Below are positions 17,454 through 26,091 of a DNA stretch of 64,000 nt, in pieces. Source of the stretch: Gaoshiqia sp050178015 (GTDB lineage Bacteria; Bacteroidota; Bacteroidia; Bacteroidales; Prolixibacteraceae); assembly GCA_050178015.1 (NCBI GenBank), contig JBFXGM010000004.1, forward strand, positions 62,001-126,000. Direction: 5' to 3'. Every line of letters starts with the position of its first letter. Within the stretch, counting starts at the first letter, position 1. The notes beneath the pieces are model-generated. The model was not told the DNA's origin. It saw nothing but the letters and a program-made list of their open reading frames with translations, and did no database searches. The position numbers and the translations under genes were made by a program.

Positions 17454-18284
17454 ATGAGTAACGTAAGAATTGTTGGGAGATTTTACCTTGAAAATGACCT
17501 CATGTTTTCGGTCGAAAAGCTGAAGCAGCCCACCGGGGTTATCAAACAGGTGTATGAGGTGTTACGGGTAGTGGAAGGCAAACCTTTGTTTTGGGAAGAC
17601 CATTTCGCGCGTTTGCTTGAGTCGTGTTCCATCGCCGATGTGCTGTGCAACGATTCGGCATCGGACTTTCGCGATCAATTGGCCCGATTAATCGAAATGA
17701 ACCGGATGACGGAGGGTAATATCCGGATTGATTTGTTTCAACTAGAGAACGACCGGATGTTTCGTTATGCATTTATCCCGCATAGTTACCCGTCGGCTGC
17801 CGATTATGAGCGAGGCGTTCCGTTGGGGCTGCTCCATGCCGAGCGCGAAAACCCGCATGCCAAAATTGTGCATCAAGTTTTGAGGGACCGTGCCAACCAA
17901 CTAATGGTGGACAACAATTGGTACGAAGTACTGCTGGTGGACCATGAAACCCGGATTACCGAGGGAAGCCGCTCCAACGTTTTTTTTGTCCGCGGCGGCC
18001 GTTTCTATACTCCCCGGGCTTCGCAGGTTTTGCTGGGCATTACCCGCTCCAAGGTGCTCGAATGTATTGACCAATTGGGGTACTTATTTGACGAAGCCGA
18101 CATTTTTGTGGACGACCTTGCAACCTTTGAAGCCGTTTTTCTTACCGGAACATCGCCACAGGTGTTGCCTGTGAGCCGGATTGAAGCGATGAATTTTCAG
18201 GTTGACAACCAAGCCATGCGCCAGGTGCATGACGCATTTAATAAGGTGGTTGCCGATTATTTGCTTCAGGCAGATAACATGTAA
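17454..18284 (+). CDS. Class IV aminotransferase (PLP-dependent)
   Basis: 276 residues, typical of the D-amino acid / branched-chain / aminodeoxychorismate lyase fold. Lys137 in HAKIVHQVLRDRA is the likely PLP Schiff-base lysine. Glu170 in ITEGSRSNVFFVRGG is the conserved residue contacting the PLP ring nitrogen, and LTGTSPQVLPV is the phosphate-side loop. The sequence does not settle whether the substrate is a branched-chain amino acid, a D-amino acid or aminodeoxychorismate. It is divergent from the histidine kinase, with 71 bp between the starts. Confidence 0.85.
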   Translation: MSNVRIVGRFYLENDLMFSVEKLKQPTGVIKQVYEVLRVVEGKPLFWEDHFARLLESCSIADVLCNDSASDFRDQLARLIEMNRMTEGNIRIDLFQLENDRMFRYAFIPHSYPSAADYERGVPLGLLHAERENPHAKIVHQVLRDRANQLMVDNNWYEVLLVDHETRITEGSRSNVFFVRGGRFYTPRASQVLLGITRSKVLECIDQLGYLFDEADIFVDDLATFEAVFLTGTSPQVLPVSRIEAMNFQVDNQAMRQVHDAFNKVVADYLLQADNM

Positions 18285-18355
18285 AATCACTGTGAAGAAA
18301 TAAATAACAACTGTAAAAATGCCGGGACTCAATCCGGCAATTGCTGCTTTATGGC

Positions 18356-18363
18356 TATATTTG
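18356..18363 (+). promoter_or_regulatory. -7 type promoter element upstream of fumarase
   Basis: TATATTTG matches TAnnTTTG, 56 bp before the fumarase ATG. A small hairpin with arms TGCCGG and CCGGCA at 18320-18339 lies just upstream and may weakly end the aminotransferase transcript. Confidence 0.4.
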
Positions 18364-18419
18364 TTACCCGTAAAAATGAATAGGCATTCTGTAATAATAA
18401 ACCATTGAAATCTACCGTT

Positions 18420-20024
18420 ATGGCTGAATTTTTTTATCAAAAACCTTTCCCTGTTAAAAAAGATACGACCGAATACCGGTTGCTCACCAACGATTATGTT
18501 TCGACCACGGAAGTGGATGGCCGCAAAATTCTGAAAGTGGCTCCCGAAGGATTGGAGCTGCTGGCCAAAGAAGCCATCGCCGATGTGTCGTTTTACCTGC
18601 GTTCGGCGCACCTCGAAAAAGTGCGTAGTATTCTGGACGATCCCGAAGCAACCGATAACGACCGCTTTGTGGCTCACACTATGCTGATCAATCAGGTGGT
18701 GGCTGCCGAAGGTGAACTGCCGACCTGTCAGGATACCGGAACTGCGATTGTGGTTGCCAAGAAAGGTGAAAACGTGTGGACCGGCGCCAACGATGCCCTG
18801 CACTTGTCAAAGGGCATTTTCGACACCTATAAAGATCGGAACCTGCGCTACTCCCAGGTGGTTCCGTTCACCATGCTCGACGAAAAAAACACTGGGAGCA
18901 ACCTGCCTGCCCAAATTGATATTTATGCCGAAGAAGGAAACAAGTATGAATTCCTGTTCCTGACCAAAGGTGGCGGCTCGGCCAACAAAACATTTCTGTA
19001 TCAGCAAACCAAAGCGCTGTTGACCGAAGAAAGCCTGACCAGATTTGTCAAGGAAAAAATCAAAGACCTCGGGACCTCGGCTTGTCCGCCCTACCACCTG
19101 GCTTTAGTGATTGGCGGAACCTCGGCCGAGGCAACCTTGGCTGCCGTGAAAAAGGCATCAGCTGGTTATTACGATCATCTTCCAACCGAAGGAAATGAAG
19201 GTGGCCAGGCTTTCCGCGATTTGGAATGGGAAGAAAAAGTGTTGAAAATTTGCCAGGAAAGTGGCATCGGCGCCCAGTTTGGTGGAAAGTATTTCGTTCA
19301 CGATGTTCGTGTTATTCGCTTGCCGCGCCACGCAGCTTCGTGCCCGGTTGGCTTGGGCGTTAGTTGCAGCGCCGACCGCAATATCAAAGCGAAAATTACC
19401 GAAGAGGGTATTTTTCTGGAGCAGCTGGAGAAAAATCCGCGCCGTTTCCTGCCCGAACGTGCACCGGAACTGGCCGCCCCGGTCAATATCGATCTGGACC
19501 GTCCGATGGAAGAAGTGCTGGCCGAACTGTCGAAATACCCGACTAAAACCCGCCTCAACCTGAACGGTACGTTAATCGTGGCCCGCGACATTGCCCATGC
19601 TCAAATCAAACAAATGATTGACGAAGGCAAACCAATGCCCGACTATTTCAAAAAGCATCCGGTTTATTATGCCGGCCCGGCTAAAACGCCCAAAGGAATG
19701 GCCTCCGGTAGTTTTGGGCCAACCACTGCCGGTCGTATGGACTCGTATGTTGACCAGTTCCAGAGCATGGGTGGTTCCATGATTATGGTGGCCAAAGGAA
19801 ACCGCTCGAAACAAGTGACGGAAGCTTGCAAAAAGCATGGTGGTTTTTACTTGGGATCCATTGGCGGGCCAGCTGCTATCCTGGCCAAAGAAAGCATCAA
19901 ATCGGTTGAAGTGGTTGATTTTGAAGAACTCGGCATGGAAGCCGTGCGCAAGATCCGGGTAGAGAATTTCCCTGCCTTCATCATTGTGGATGATAAAGGG
20001 AACGACTTCTTTGAGCAGATTTAA
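18420..20024 (+). CDS. fumA: Class I fumarate hydratase (iron-sulfur)
   Basis: 534 residues, in one chain with both the N-terminal (alpha) and C-terminal (beta) fumarase domains. Cys in GELPTCQDTGTA and in HAASCPVGLGVSCSADRN are among the cluster ligands. The C-terminal part has KHPVYYAGPAKTPKGMASGS and GRMDSYVD, typical of class I enzymes. It interconverts fumarate and malate in the citric-acid cycle or its reductive branch. The frame is open to a TTG at 18405, but ATG 18420 (MAEFFYQKPF) fits homologues. A strong terminator follows. The symbol is by class; fumB would be equally valid. Confidence 0.93.
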   Translation: MAEFFYQKPFPVKKDTTEYRLLTNDYVSTTEVDGRKILKVAPEGLELLAKEAIADVSFYLRSAHLEKVRSILDDPEATDNDRFVAHTMLINQVVAAEGELPTCQDTGTAIVVAKKGENVWTGANDALHLSKGIFDTYKDRNLRYSQVVPFTMLDEKNTGSNLPAQIDIYAEEGNKYEFLFLTKGGGSANKTFLYQQTKALLTEESLTRFVKEKIKDLGTSACPPYHLALVIGGTSAEATLAAVKKASAGYYDHLPTEGNEGGQAFRDLEWEEKVLKICQESGIGAQFGGKYFVHDVRVIRLPRHAASCPVGLGVSCSADRNIKAKITEEGIFLEQLEKNPRRFLPERAPELAAPVNIDLDRPMEEVLAELSKYPTKTRLNLNGTLIVARDIAHAQIKQMIDEGKPMPDYFKKHPVYYAGPAKTPKGMASGSFGPTTAGRMDSYVDQFQSMGGSMIMVAKGNRSKQVTEACKKHGGFYLGSIGGPAAILAKESIKSVEVVDFEELGMEAVRKIRVENFPAFIIVDDKGNDFFEQI

Positions 20025-20054
20025 TTTGGTTAGATTAATTTCAAAAATATCGAG

Positions 20055-20088
20055 GGGCGTTCCTGTTTTGGGAATGCCCTTTGTTTTT
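20055..20088 (+). terminator. Rho-independent terminator after fumarase
   Basis: Arms 20055-20063 (GGGCGTTCC) and 20071-20079 (GGAATGCCC) pair over 9 bp with one G-U, separated by a 7-base loop, followed by a T-rich tail to 20088. It lies 31 bp after the fumarase stop. Confidence 0.85.
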
Positions 20089-20256
20089 AGGTAGGTGTTC
20101 GTGCAGGCTATTTAATATGCTGTGCTTTTGGAGAGACGGTTTTGGAGAGATGGTCATTTGTATTACTTTTACCGCTTTCTGATAGGACGATCCGGTGGAC
20201 TTTCGGATGGTCGAAGTGGTCAGCTGTAAATCGATTTGTGGAAAACATAAATAAAA

Positions 20257-21150
20257 ATGAAGGATATGAAAAGCAGGGTTGGAGTGATTGTTGTGTTGGT
20301 CGGTATGTTGGTGGGCTGTAGTGCTCCCAAGGTAATGGTTTCGCACCGGCAAAATGCCGAGAATGCAGAATTAACCGGCGATTATTCCTCTGCCACAGCA
20401 TCGTGGCAATTGTTTTTTGAACAGCAGCTGGCTGCTGGAAGTGATATGGCTCCCGAGGTTTATGCCCGAGCAGCCCGCTCGGCTTACCGGGCCAATCAGT
20501 TTGATTTGGCCGAAAATTGGTACAGTCAGGCACGGCTAGGGAATTTTGCCGATCGGGAGTTGTTTTTGAACCTGGCCAGTATTTATAACCAGCAGCAAAA
20601 CCTGTCGAAAGAATTACAGACGTTGGAATCTTACCACGAAAATTACCCAGAAAATCCGGATTCGGCGGGGGTGGCTACACGTCTGTTTGAAATTTATGAA
20701 ACCATCGGAAACGAAGGGAAGGCTGCAGAACTTTGGCCGTTGATGAAGGCTGAGAACCGGTCCGCTGAAAAATATCTGGATAAGTATTTCTCTATCCAGC
20801 GAAAATTGAAGAATGATGCTGTGGCCGACACCGTGGCAGAAGAATTGCTTGCTCTGAATCCGAAACATGTGAAAGCCCTTGAATGGTTGGGCGAGAAATA
20901 TTACCGTCAGGCAGAAGAGCGTTACCAACGCGAAATGAAAGCTTACGAGAAGAACCGGACTCACCTTCAACATCATCAGTTACTTCAGGAACTTAAACTG
21001 GTGAATGCCGATTTTCAGAAATCGTTGCGCCATTTTGAGGTTTTGTGGGAAATGGGGCCTAATTCGCAGTATGCTGCTTATATGGTCAACATTTACACCC
21101 GTTTCGAAAACCCGGAAAAGGCTAATTATTACCGGAAATATATAGAGTAA
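20257..21150 (+). CDS. TPR-like lipoprotein of unknown function
   Basis: 297 residues. The leader VGVIVVLVGMLVGCS ends in a lipobox (LVGC), so the protein is likely a lipoprotein of the cell envelope. The mature part consists of helix pairs of TPR type (YARAARSAYRANQFDLAENW, then the following LFLNLASIYNQQQNL). It ends near FENPEKANYYRKYIE. Bacteroidota carry many such lipoproteins, often scaffolds of outer-membrane assemblies. Nothing links it to a specific one. The next gene is on the opposite strand. Confidence 0.8.
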   Translation: MKDMKSRVGVIVVLVGMLVGCSAPKVMVSHRQNAENAELTGDYSSATASWQLFFEQQLAAGSDMAPEVYARAARSAYRANQFDLAENWYSQARLGNFADRELFLNLASIYNQQQNLSKELQTLESYHENYPENPDSAGVATRLFEIYETIGNEGKAAELWPLMKAENRSAEKYLDKYFSIQRKLKNDAVADTVAEELLALNPKHVKALEWLGEKYYRQAEERYQREMKAYEKNRTHLQHHQLLQELKLVNADFQKSLRHFEVLWEMGPNSQYAAYMVNIYTRFENPEKANYYRKYIE

Positions 21151-21209
21151 AATTGCCTGATTTTCAGGCATAGTAAACGAAATACGACAGCAGTAACCGG
21201 TTCGACTAG

Positions 21210-22028
21210 TTACGTGTTTATGAAGCGGCTGATAACCTCCATAAACAATTTGGGTTGTTCGGCATGGAGCCAGTGCCCGGCATCGGGGATGGTTTCAATG
21301 TTAGCTTCGGGGTAGATTTTCCGGATCATCGTTTCATCTTCTGCAGTCAGGTAATTCGATTTTTCGCCCCGGACAAATAAAACGGGATATTGCATGATTG
21401 GGATCCGGTCTTCCAGCCAGCGATAATTCACACCGCCCACAATTTCATCGAGCGAATCATATAAAACATCCACGTTTACGCGACATTGAAAATGCTTGGT
21501 TTCCTTGTTGCGGTAAATGCTTTTCAGCAGAAACTGGACCAGTTCCCGGTTGCCAAGTTTTAGTTTCAGGAAGTCAGCAATTTCATCCCGCGATTGGTAG
21601 TTTTCGCAATGATTGTTCAATTCGCGTAAGGTTTCCAGAATCAGCTGGTGCTGATAATATTGGCTGGATTCCTGAAATTGCAGGTAATCTTTGGGGGCAA
21701 TGTCCACCACAATCAACTTCTCAACTTTTTCAGGATAATCGGCAGCAAAGTACATGGCCGTTTTACCGCCCATGCTGTGCCCAATCACGATGGCTTTTTC
21801 GATTTGCTGACGTTCGAAAAACTCAGCCAAATCTTCTTTCATTAATTCGTAGGAATGTGCAGGTGCATTGGGCGAACGGCCATGGTTGCGCTGATCGATC
21901 AGGTATATATGATGATGGGCGCCCAGTTTCTTGCCGGTGGTCAGCCAGTTGTCTGACGAGCCGTAAAGTCCGTGTACAATGACGATGTTTTTACCCGCTG
22001 AACCTTCTTCCCTGAAAAATAACTCCAT
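21210..22028 (-). CDS. Alpha/beta-fold hydrolase
   Basis: 272 residues from ATG 22028 (MELFFREEGSAGKNIVIVHG). HGLYGSSDNW supplies the oxyanion loop. The nucleophile Ser lies in VIGHSMGGKTAMYFA, and the catalytic His in PDAGHWLHAEQP near the C-terminus. It is close to the YbfF/acyl-CoA thioesterase-like esterases. The frame stays open upstream, but that part overlaps pdxJ. The start is 4 bp after the pdxJ stop, so both are one operon. Exact substrate unknown. Confidence 0.87.
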   Translation of the reverse strand: MELFFREEGSAGKNIVIVHGLYGSSDNWLTTGKKLGAHHHIYLIDQRNHGRSPNAPAHSYELMKEDLAEFFERQQIEKAIVIGHSMGGKTAMYFAADYPEKVEKLIVVDIAPKDYLQFQESSQYYQHQLILETLRELNNHCENYQSRDEIADFLKLKLGNRELVQFLLKSIYRNKETKHFQCRVNVDVLYDSLDEIVGGVNYRWLEDRIPIMQYPVLFVRGEKSNYLTAEDETMIRKIYPEANIETIPDAGHWLHAEQPKLFMEVISRFINT

Positions 22029-22032
22029 GCAT

Positions 22033-22749
22033 TTAAGGTTTGATGCATTCGAGGTATTCCTGTATGGTATTGCGCAGTCCCATGTACAGGGCATCGGCGA
22101 TCAGCGCATGGCCAATGGAAACTTCCTCGATATAGGGAATCATATCGATCAGGTATTTGAGGTTCTTCAGATTCAGGTCGTGTCCGGCATTGATCCCCAA
22201 ACCCAAACTTTTGGCAAGTTTTGAGGCGGCCACAAACGGGGCAACCGCTTTTTCCGGATCGGCCATGTATCCGCTGGCATAAGGTTCGGTGTAAAGTTCA
22301 ATGCGGTCGGTGCCGACTTTTTTTGCGCCTTCCACCATTTTCTGGTCCGGATCAACAAAAATGGAAGCCCGGATGCCATGTGATTGAAGTTCGCCGATCA
22401 CATCACGCAGAAAAGATTCGTTTTTGATCGTGTCCCAACCGTGATCCGAAGTCAGCTGTCCGGGCTTGTCGGGCACCAACGTAGCCTGGTCGGCTTTCAC
22501 ATCGATCACTAATTTCAAGAAATCTTTACTTGGGTAACCCTCGATATTTAATTCGGTGGTAATGTGTGGTTTAATATCGTACACGTCCTGCCGGCGAATA
22601 TGCCGCTCATCAGGCCGGGGATGTACCGTAATGCCTTCGGCACCAAATTTTTGACAGTTGATGGCAGCTTCCACCACATTGGGGATCGAACCTCCGCGGG
22701 AGTTTCTTAATGTGGCTATTTTGTTTATATTTACACTTAGTCTGGTCAT
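22033..22749 (-). CDS. pdxJ: Pyridoxine 5'-phosphate synthase
   Basis: 238 residues, the standard PdxJ length. Clear family landmarks are RLSVNINKIATLRNSRGG, GITVHPRPDERHI and the C-terminal GLGINAGHDLNLKNL. PdxJ condenses 1-deoxy-xylulose 5-phosphate with 3-amino-1-hydroxyacetone phosphate in the DXP-dependent vitamin B6 pathway. I use ATG 22749; the longer frame to 22872 runs across the divergent CBS gene start. No pdxA is in the window. Confidence 0.95.
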   Translation of the reverse strand: MTRLSVNINKIATLRNSRGGSIPNVVEAAINCQKFGAEGITVHPRPDERHIRRQDVYDIKPHITTELNIEGYPSKDFLKLVIDVKADQATLVPDKPGQLTSDHGWDTIKNESFLRDVIGELQSHGIRASIFVDPDQKMVEGAKKVGTDRIELYTEPYASGYMADPEKAVAPFVAASKLAKSLGLGINAGHDLNLKNLKYLIDMIPYIEEVSIGHALIADALYMGLRNTIQEYLECIKP

Positions 22750-22816
22750 GATAAATGAATAGGCCTGCAAGTTACAACATACTATTGAAAGATGTAGAAT
22801 CCTAACTTGAAAAGTT

Positions 22817-23482
22817 TTGTTGGCAAAAGAACTCATATCGGATGTCATTCCTTCGTTACGGTTGACGGACAACGGCCAAAAGGCGTTGAATTGGATGGAA
22901 ATTTTCCGTATTTCTCACTTGCCGGTGGTAGATAACCACCAGTACCTGGGACTGATATCGGACAAGTCAATTTATGATTTGAACCTGAATGATAAGTTGA
23001 TGGACGATTGTCGCGATTTTTTGGTTCAGCCGTATGTTGGTGTCAACCAGCATATTTATGAAGTGGTTTCGGTGGTTTCGAGGTTGCAAATTACGGTAGT
23101 GCCCGTACTCGATCCGGATCACCAGTACAAGGGGGTTATAACTGTTTTTGACCTGGCACAGCGTTTTGCCGATCTGGTTGCTGTAAATGAGCCGGGTGGG
23201 GTGATTGTGCTGGAACTGAACCCGATTGATTATTCGCTGGCCGAAATTGCCCGGATTGTGGAAGGGAACGACGCCAAAATTTTGAGCCTTTATGTTTCGA
23301 AGTCGGATGATTCAAAGGAGATTACGGTGACACTGAAGATAAATCAAATGGATTTGTCGCCCGTTATCCAAACTTTTGTGCGTTTCGATTATGTCATCAA
23401 ATCGGTGTTTATGGATGATTCGGTGTTGAAGCATTTGTATGATGACCGGTTTGAATTGTTGATGAAGTACCTGAATATTTAG
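22817..23482 (+). CDS. CBS-domain protein (nadK neighbour)
   Basis: 221 residues. Two CBS motifs occupy about residues 1-125 (LISDVIPSL...WMEIFRISHLPVVDN, then ITVVPVLDPDHQYKGVIT). The remainder, starting at VIVLELNPIDYSLAEIARIVE, is an ACT-like fold. CBS pairs usually bind adenine nucleotides and regulate a partner. The start is the TTG at 22817 (or the following TTG); no ATG occurs before residue 27, which would remove part of the first CBS motif. It ends 10 bp before nadK. This order is common in Bacteroidota and suggests a link to NAD metabolism, unproven. Confidence 0.85.
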   Translation: MLAKELISDVIPSLRLTDNGQKALNWMEIFRISHLPVVDNHQYLGLISDKSIYDLNLNDKLMDDCRDFLVQPYVGVNQHIYEVVSVVSRLQITVVPVLDPDHQYKGVITVFDLAQRFADLVAVNEPGGVIVLELNPIDYSLAEIARIVEGNDAKILSLYVSKSDDSKEITVTLKINQMDLSPVIQTFVRFDYVIKSVFMDDSVLKHLYDDRFELLMKYLNI

Positions 23483-23492
23483 TAACCCCGAT

Positions 23493-24374
23493 ATGATGAT
23501 AGCAATTTTTGGTTTGAGCCTCGATCCCGCCTTTTCGCCTGATTTAGCCAGGCTTTTTTTATTGCTGAAAGAACGCCAAATACAAGTGTACCTCTATAAG
23601 CCGATGCACGAGTTCGTAAAAACGGCCTGTCATATTCAGCCTGATATTGCCGGTATTTTTACCACAGGCGCCGAGTTGCCCGAATCGGTCCGGTACCTGA
23701 TCAGCATTGGCGGCGACGGAACTTTTTTGAAGTCCATCCTGGCTTTAAAGAATAAATCGATTCCGGTAGCCGGGATTAACCTGGGGCGGCTTGGCTTTTT
23801 ATCGGCTATTGCCCGCGAGGATATCGATGAGGCGTTGGACAATATTGTGAACGAACAGTTTGAAATAGAGGAGCGGACGGTTTTACAGGTAGATGGACTG
23901 ATCGATACGTTCGGCGATTTCAATTATGCGCTCAACGAGATCACGGTTACCAAAATGGATACGTCATCCATGATCAATATCCACACGTATTTGAATGACC
24001 AATACCTGACCACTTACTGGGCCGATGGCCTGATTATTGCCACGCCCACCGGATCGACAGCCTATTCGCTGAGCGTAGGAGGGCCGATTCTTACTCCCGA
24101 TTCCAAGAGTGTCATCATCACTCCGATAGCTCCGCACAATCTCACCATGCGCCCCATTGTGGTGCCCGACCACAATAAACTCACGCTCCGGGTTGAAGGG
24201 CGCGGACAACAATTTCTGGCCTCCCTCGATTCCCGTTCCGAAGCCATAAACTTTCCGGGTGAAATTTTAATTCGCAAAGCCGACTTTCATGTCCAGACCC
24301 TAAAGCTTCCCGGGCACGATTTTTTCAGTACGTTGCGCAATAAACTGATGTGGGGCGCCGACCGCAGGAATTAA
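23493..24374 (+). CDS. nadK: NAD kinase
   Basis: 293 residues. The catalytic and ATP/poly-P motif GGDGTFL is at 73-79 (SIGGDGTFLKSIL), the NE/D loop is LNEITV, and TPTGSTAYSLSVGGP is the second family signature. It phosphorylates NAD to NADP in the cytoplasm. Two ATGs in a row open the frame. The CBS gene upstream is almost surely in the same transcript. Confidence 0.95.
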   Translation: MMIAIFGLSLDPAFSPDLARLFLLLKERQIQVYLYKPMHEFVKTACHIQPDIAGIFTTGAELPESVRYLISIGGDGTFLKSILALKNKSIPVAGINLGRLGFLSAIAREDIDEALDNIVNEQFEIEERTVLQVDGLIDTFGDFNYALNEITVTKMDTSSMINIHTYLNDQYLTTYWADGLIIATPTGSTAYSLSVGGPILTPDSKSVIITPIAPHNLTMRPIVVPDHNKLTLRVEGRGQQFLASLDSRSEAINFPGEILIRKADFHVQTLKLPGHDFFSTLRNKLMWGADRRN

Positions 24375-24449
24375 TTTGGGACTTAACAATTTTTAACCTC
24401 TATTTGGGTTTTATAGGGGGCAGTAAGCATGATGTTTTGAGAATTATAT

Positions 24450-24457
24450 TACTTTTG
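24450..24457 (+). promoter_or_regulatory. -7 type promoter element before DUF6089 gene
   Basis: TACTTTTG fits TAnnTTTG, about 100 bp before the DUF6089 start in the 183-bp gap after nadK. A TTTG at 24436-24439 lies 10 bp upstream, too close for a standard -33 box, so only the -7 part is supported. Confidence 0.35.
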
Positions 24458-24557
24458 TAGCCTTTGAAAGGTGTTATGTTTAAAATGTAAAATCTGATGC
24501 CGGAACGATATGCAATGCTGTCTTTTTTAATCAACCTTTCACGAAAAAAGATAATCC

Positions 24558-25328
24558 ATGAAACGATTGTTTTTACTCGCATTTAGCTTGTTGGTGTTTG
24601 GTGTGTTATCGGCACAAAAGACAGCTGATATTGGCATTTGGGGCGGCGTTGGAACTTACACCGGGGACATGACATCGGTGAATTATAAAAGTTCTTTGGG
24701 GCCGGCAGCCGGGGCGTTTGTCCGGTACAATTTTAATCCTCGATACAGTTTGCGGGGTACAGTGATGGTGAGCGATCTGGACGTAATCGGTTCATATGAA
24801 AGCCATCCCTGGGAATTCAGCAAATTGGTGACCGACGTGTCGGCGATGTTCGAGTTCAATTTTTTCCGGTATATCATGGGAAGCAAGCGTCACCCGATAA
24901 CGCCCTATTTATTGGTAGGTCTTGGGGTCAGCCTCTATCCGTATGATTATGATCCGGAAATGTTGGCAGGTGTGGTACCATATCTGAATACAAGTTCAGC
25001 ACCCAATTTACCGCCCGGATATGACGAGGCTTACCGCGAAAATGTTGTGGCAGCCAATATTCCGCTGGGATTTGGCTTTAAATTCAATGTGGGTGAACGC
25101 TTGTCGGTGGGGATGGAAGGGCAGATCCGCAAATATTTGGATGACCGCCTGGACAACCTGGATGATCCGTTGAAATATTATACCGCAACGGGAGAGAACG
25201 CGGGTTCCTGGACAACGTACAACGACGCCTTGCACAACAACGACTGGACATTTCATTTTGGGGTCCATTTGTCCTACCTCATTTACCGGGGGGGCAAAAA
25301 ATGTCCGGCCTACGACAACATAAATTAG
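24558..25328 (+). CDS. DUF6089 family outer-membrane protein
   Basis: 256 residues with a signal peptide (MKRLFLLAFSLLVFGVLSAQ). The mature part is a small beta-barrel-like protein (WGGVGTYTGDMTSVNYKSSL, then RYNFNPRYSLRG) of the DUF6089 type known from Bacteroidota. In this phylum it typically precedes uppS and bamA, as here. It is probably an outer-membrane component; function unknown. The uppS ATG is 5 bp downstream. Confidence 0.8.
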   Translation: MKRLFLLAFSLLVFGVLSAQKTADIGIWGGVGTYTGDMTSVNYKSSLGPAAGAFVRYNFNPRYSLRGTVMVSDLDVIGSYESHPWEFSKLVTDVSAMFEFNFFRYIMGSKRHPITPYLLVGLGVSLYPYDYDPEMLAGVVPYLNTSSAPNLPPGYDEAYRENVVAANIPLGFGFKFNVGERLSVGMEGQIRKYLDDRLDNLDDPLKYYTATGENAGSWTTYNDALHNNDWTFHFGVHLSYLIYRGGKKCPAYDNIN

Positions 25329-25333
25329 TGTGA

Positions 25334-26077
25334 ATGATTTTGAAAGATAAAATAGCAAGCGAAAAATTACCAAAACATGTGGCCATTATCATGGACGGAA
25401 ACGGTCGTTGGGCCGCACTTCACGGAAATGAACGTACTTTTGGGCACGAACATGGTGTTGAGTCGGTCCGATCGGTAGTAGAAGGTGCCGGCGAAATTGG
25501 CTTGGAGTACCTGACTCTGTATGCCTTTTCAACCGAAAACTGGGGGCGTCCCAAAGAGGAGGTCGATGCGCTGATGGGCCTGTTGGTTCATGCCATAAAC
25601 GAGGAAACCGAAAAACTGAAGGAGAAAAATGTTTCCTTACAGATGATCGGTGATTTTGACAGCCTCCCAGTTGATGTTCAGGATAAACTGAACTGGTCTA
25701 TCAACGAACTGAAAGAATGCACCGGACTGACGCTCATTCTTGCCTTAAGTTACAGTGCCCGTTGGGAAATTACCGAAGCCGTGAGAAAAATTGCCGAAGA
25801 TGTAAAAATCGGAAAACTCGGTACTGAACAAATCAACAACGAATTAATTGATACATACCTTACCACCCATGGAATTCCAGACCCAGAACTGCTCATCCGC
25901 ACGAGCGGGGAAAACCGGGTAAGTAACTTTTTGTTGTGGCAAATAGCCTACACCGAGTTTTATTTTACCCCGATTTTATGGCCCGATTTCAGGAAAGAAG
26001 ACTTGTTTGCGGCCATTTGCGATTTTCAAAACAGAGAAAGAAGGTTTGGAAAAACCAGTCAACAAATTGTGAGCTAA
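25334..26077 (+). CDS. uppS: Isoprenyl transferase (undecaprenyl diphosphate synthase)
   Basis: 247 residues. The signature HVAIIMDGNGRWA places the catalytic Asp at residue 21. LTLYAFSTENWGRP and the C-terminal RTSGENRVSNFLLWQ and YTEFYF are further family blocks. It makes the C55 lipid carrier for cell wall and surface polysaccharides. It lies between the DUF6089 gene and bamA and ends 14 bp before bamA, so lipid-carrier and outer-membrane assembly genes are coupled. Confidence 0.96.
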   Translation: MILKDKIASEKLPKHVAIIMDGNGRWAALHGNERTFGHEHGVESVRSVVEGAGEIGLEYLTLYAFSTENWGRPKEEVDALMGLLVHAINEETEKLKEKNVSLQMIGDFDSLPVDVQDKLNWSINELKECTGLTLILALSYSARWEITEAVRKIAEDVKIGKLGTEQINNELIDTYLTTHGIPDPELLIRTSGENRVSNFLLWQIAYTEFYFTPILWPDFRKEDLFAAICDFQNRERRFGKTSQQIVS

Positions 26078-26091
26078 CCAATTTACCGGAA

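Noticed and set aside
22750..22872. Upstream extension of pdxJ
   Set aside because: It overlaps the divergent CBS gene and lacks homology; the PdxJ family begins at MTRLSVNINKIA.
25936..26091. Upstream extension of bamA
   Set aside because: It overlaps uppS in another frame and precedes the clear signal peptide at 26092.
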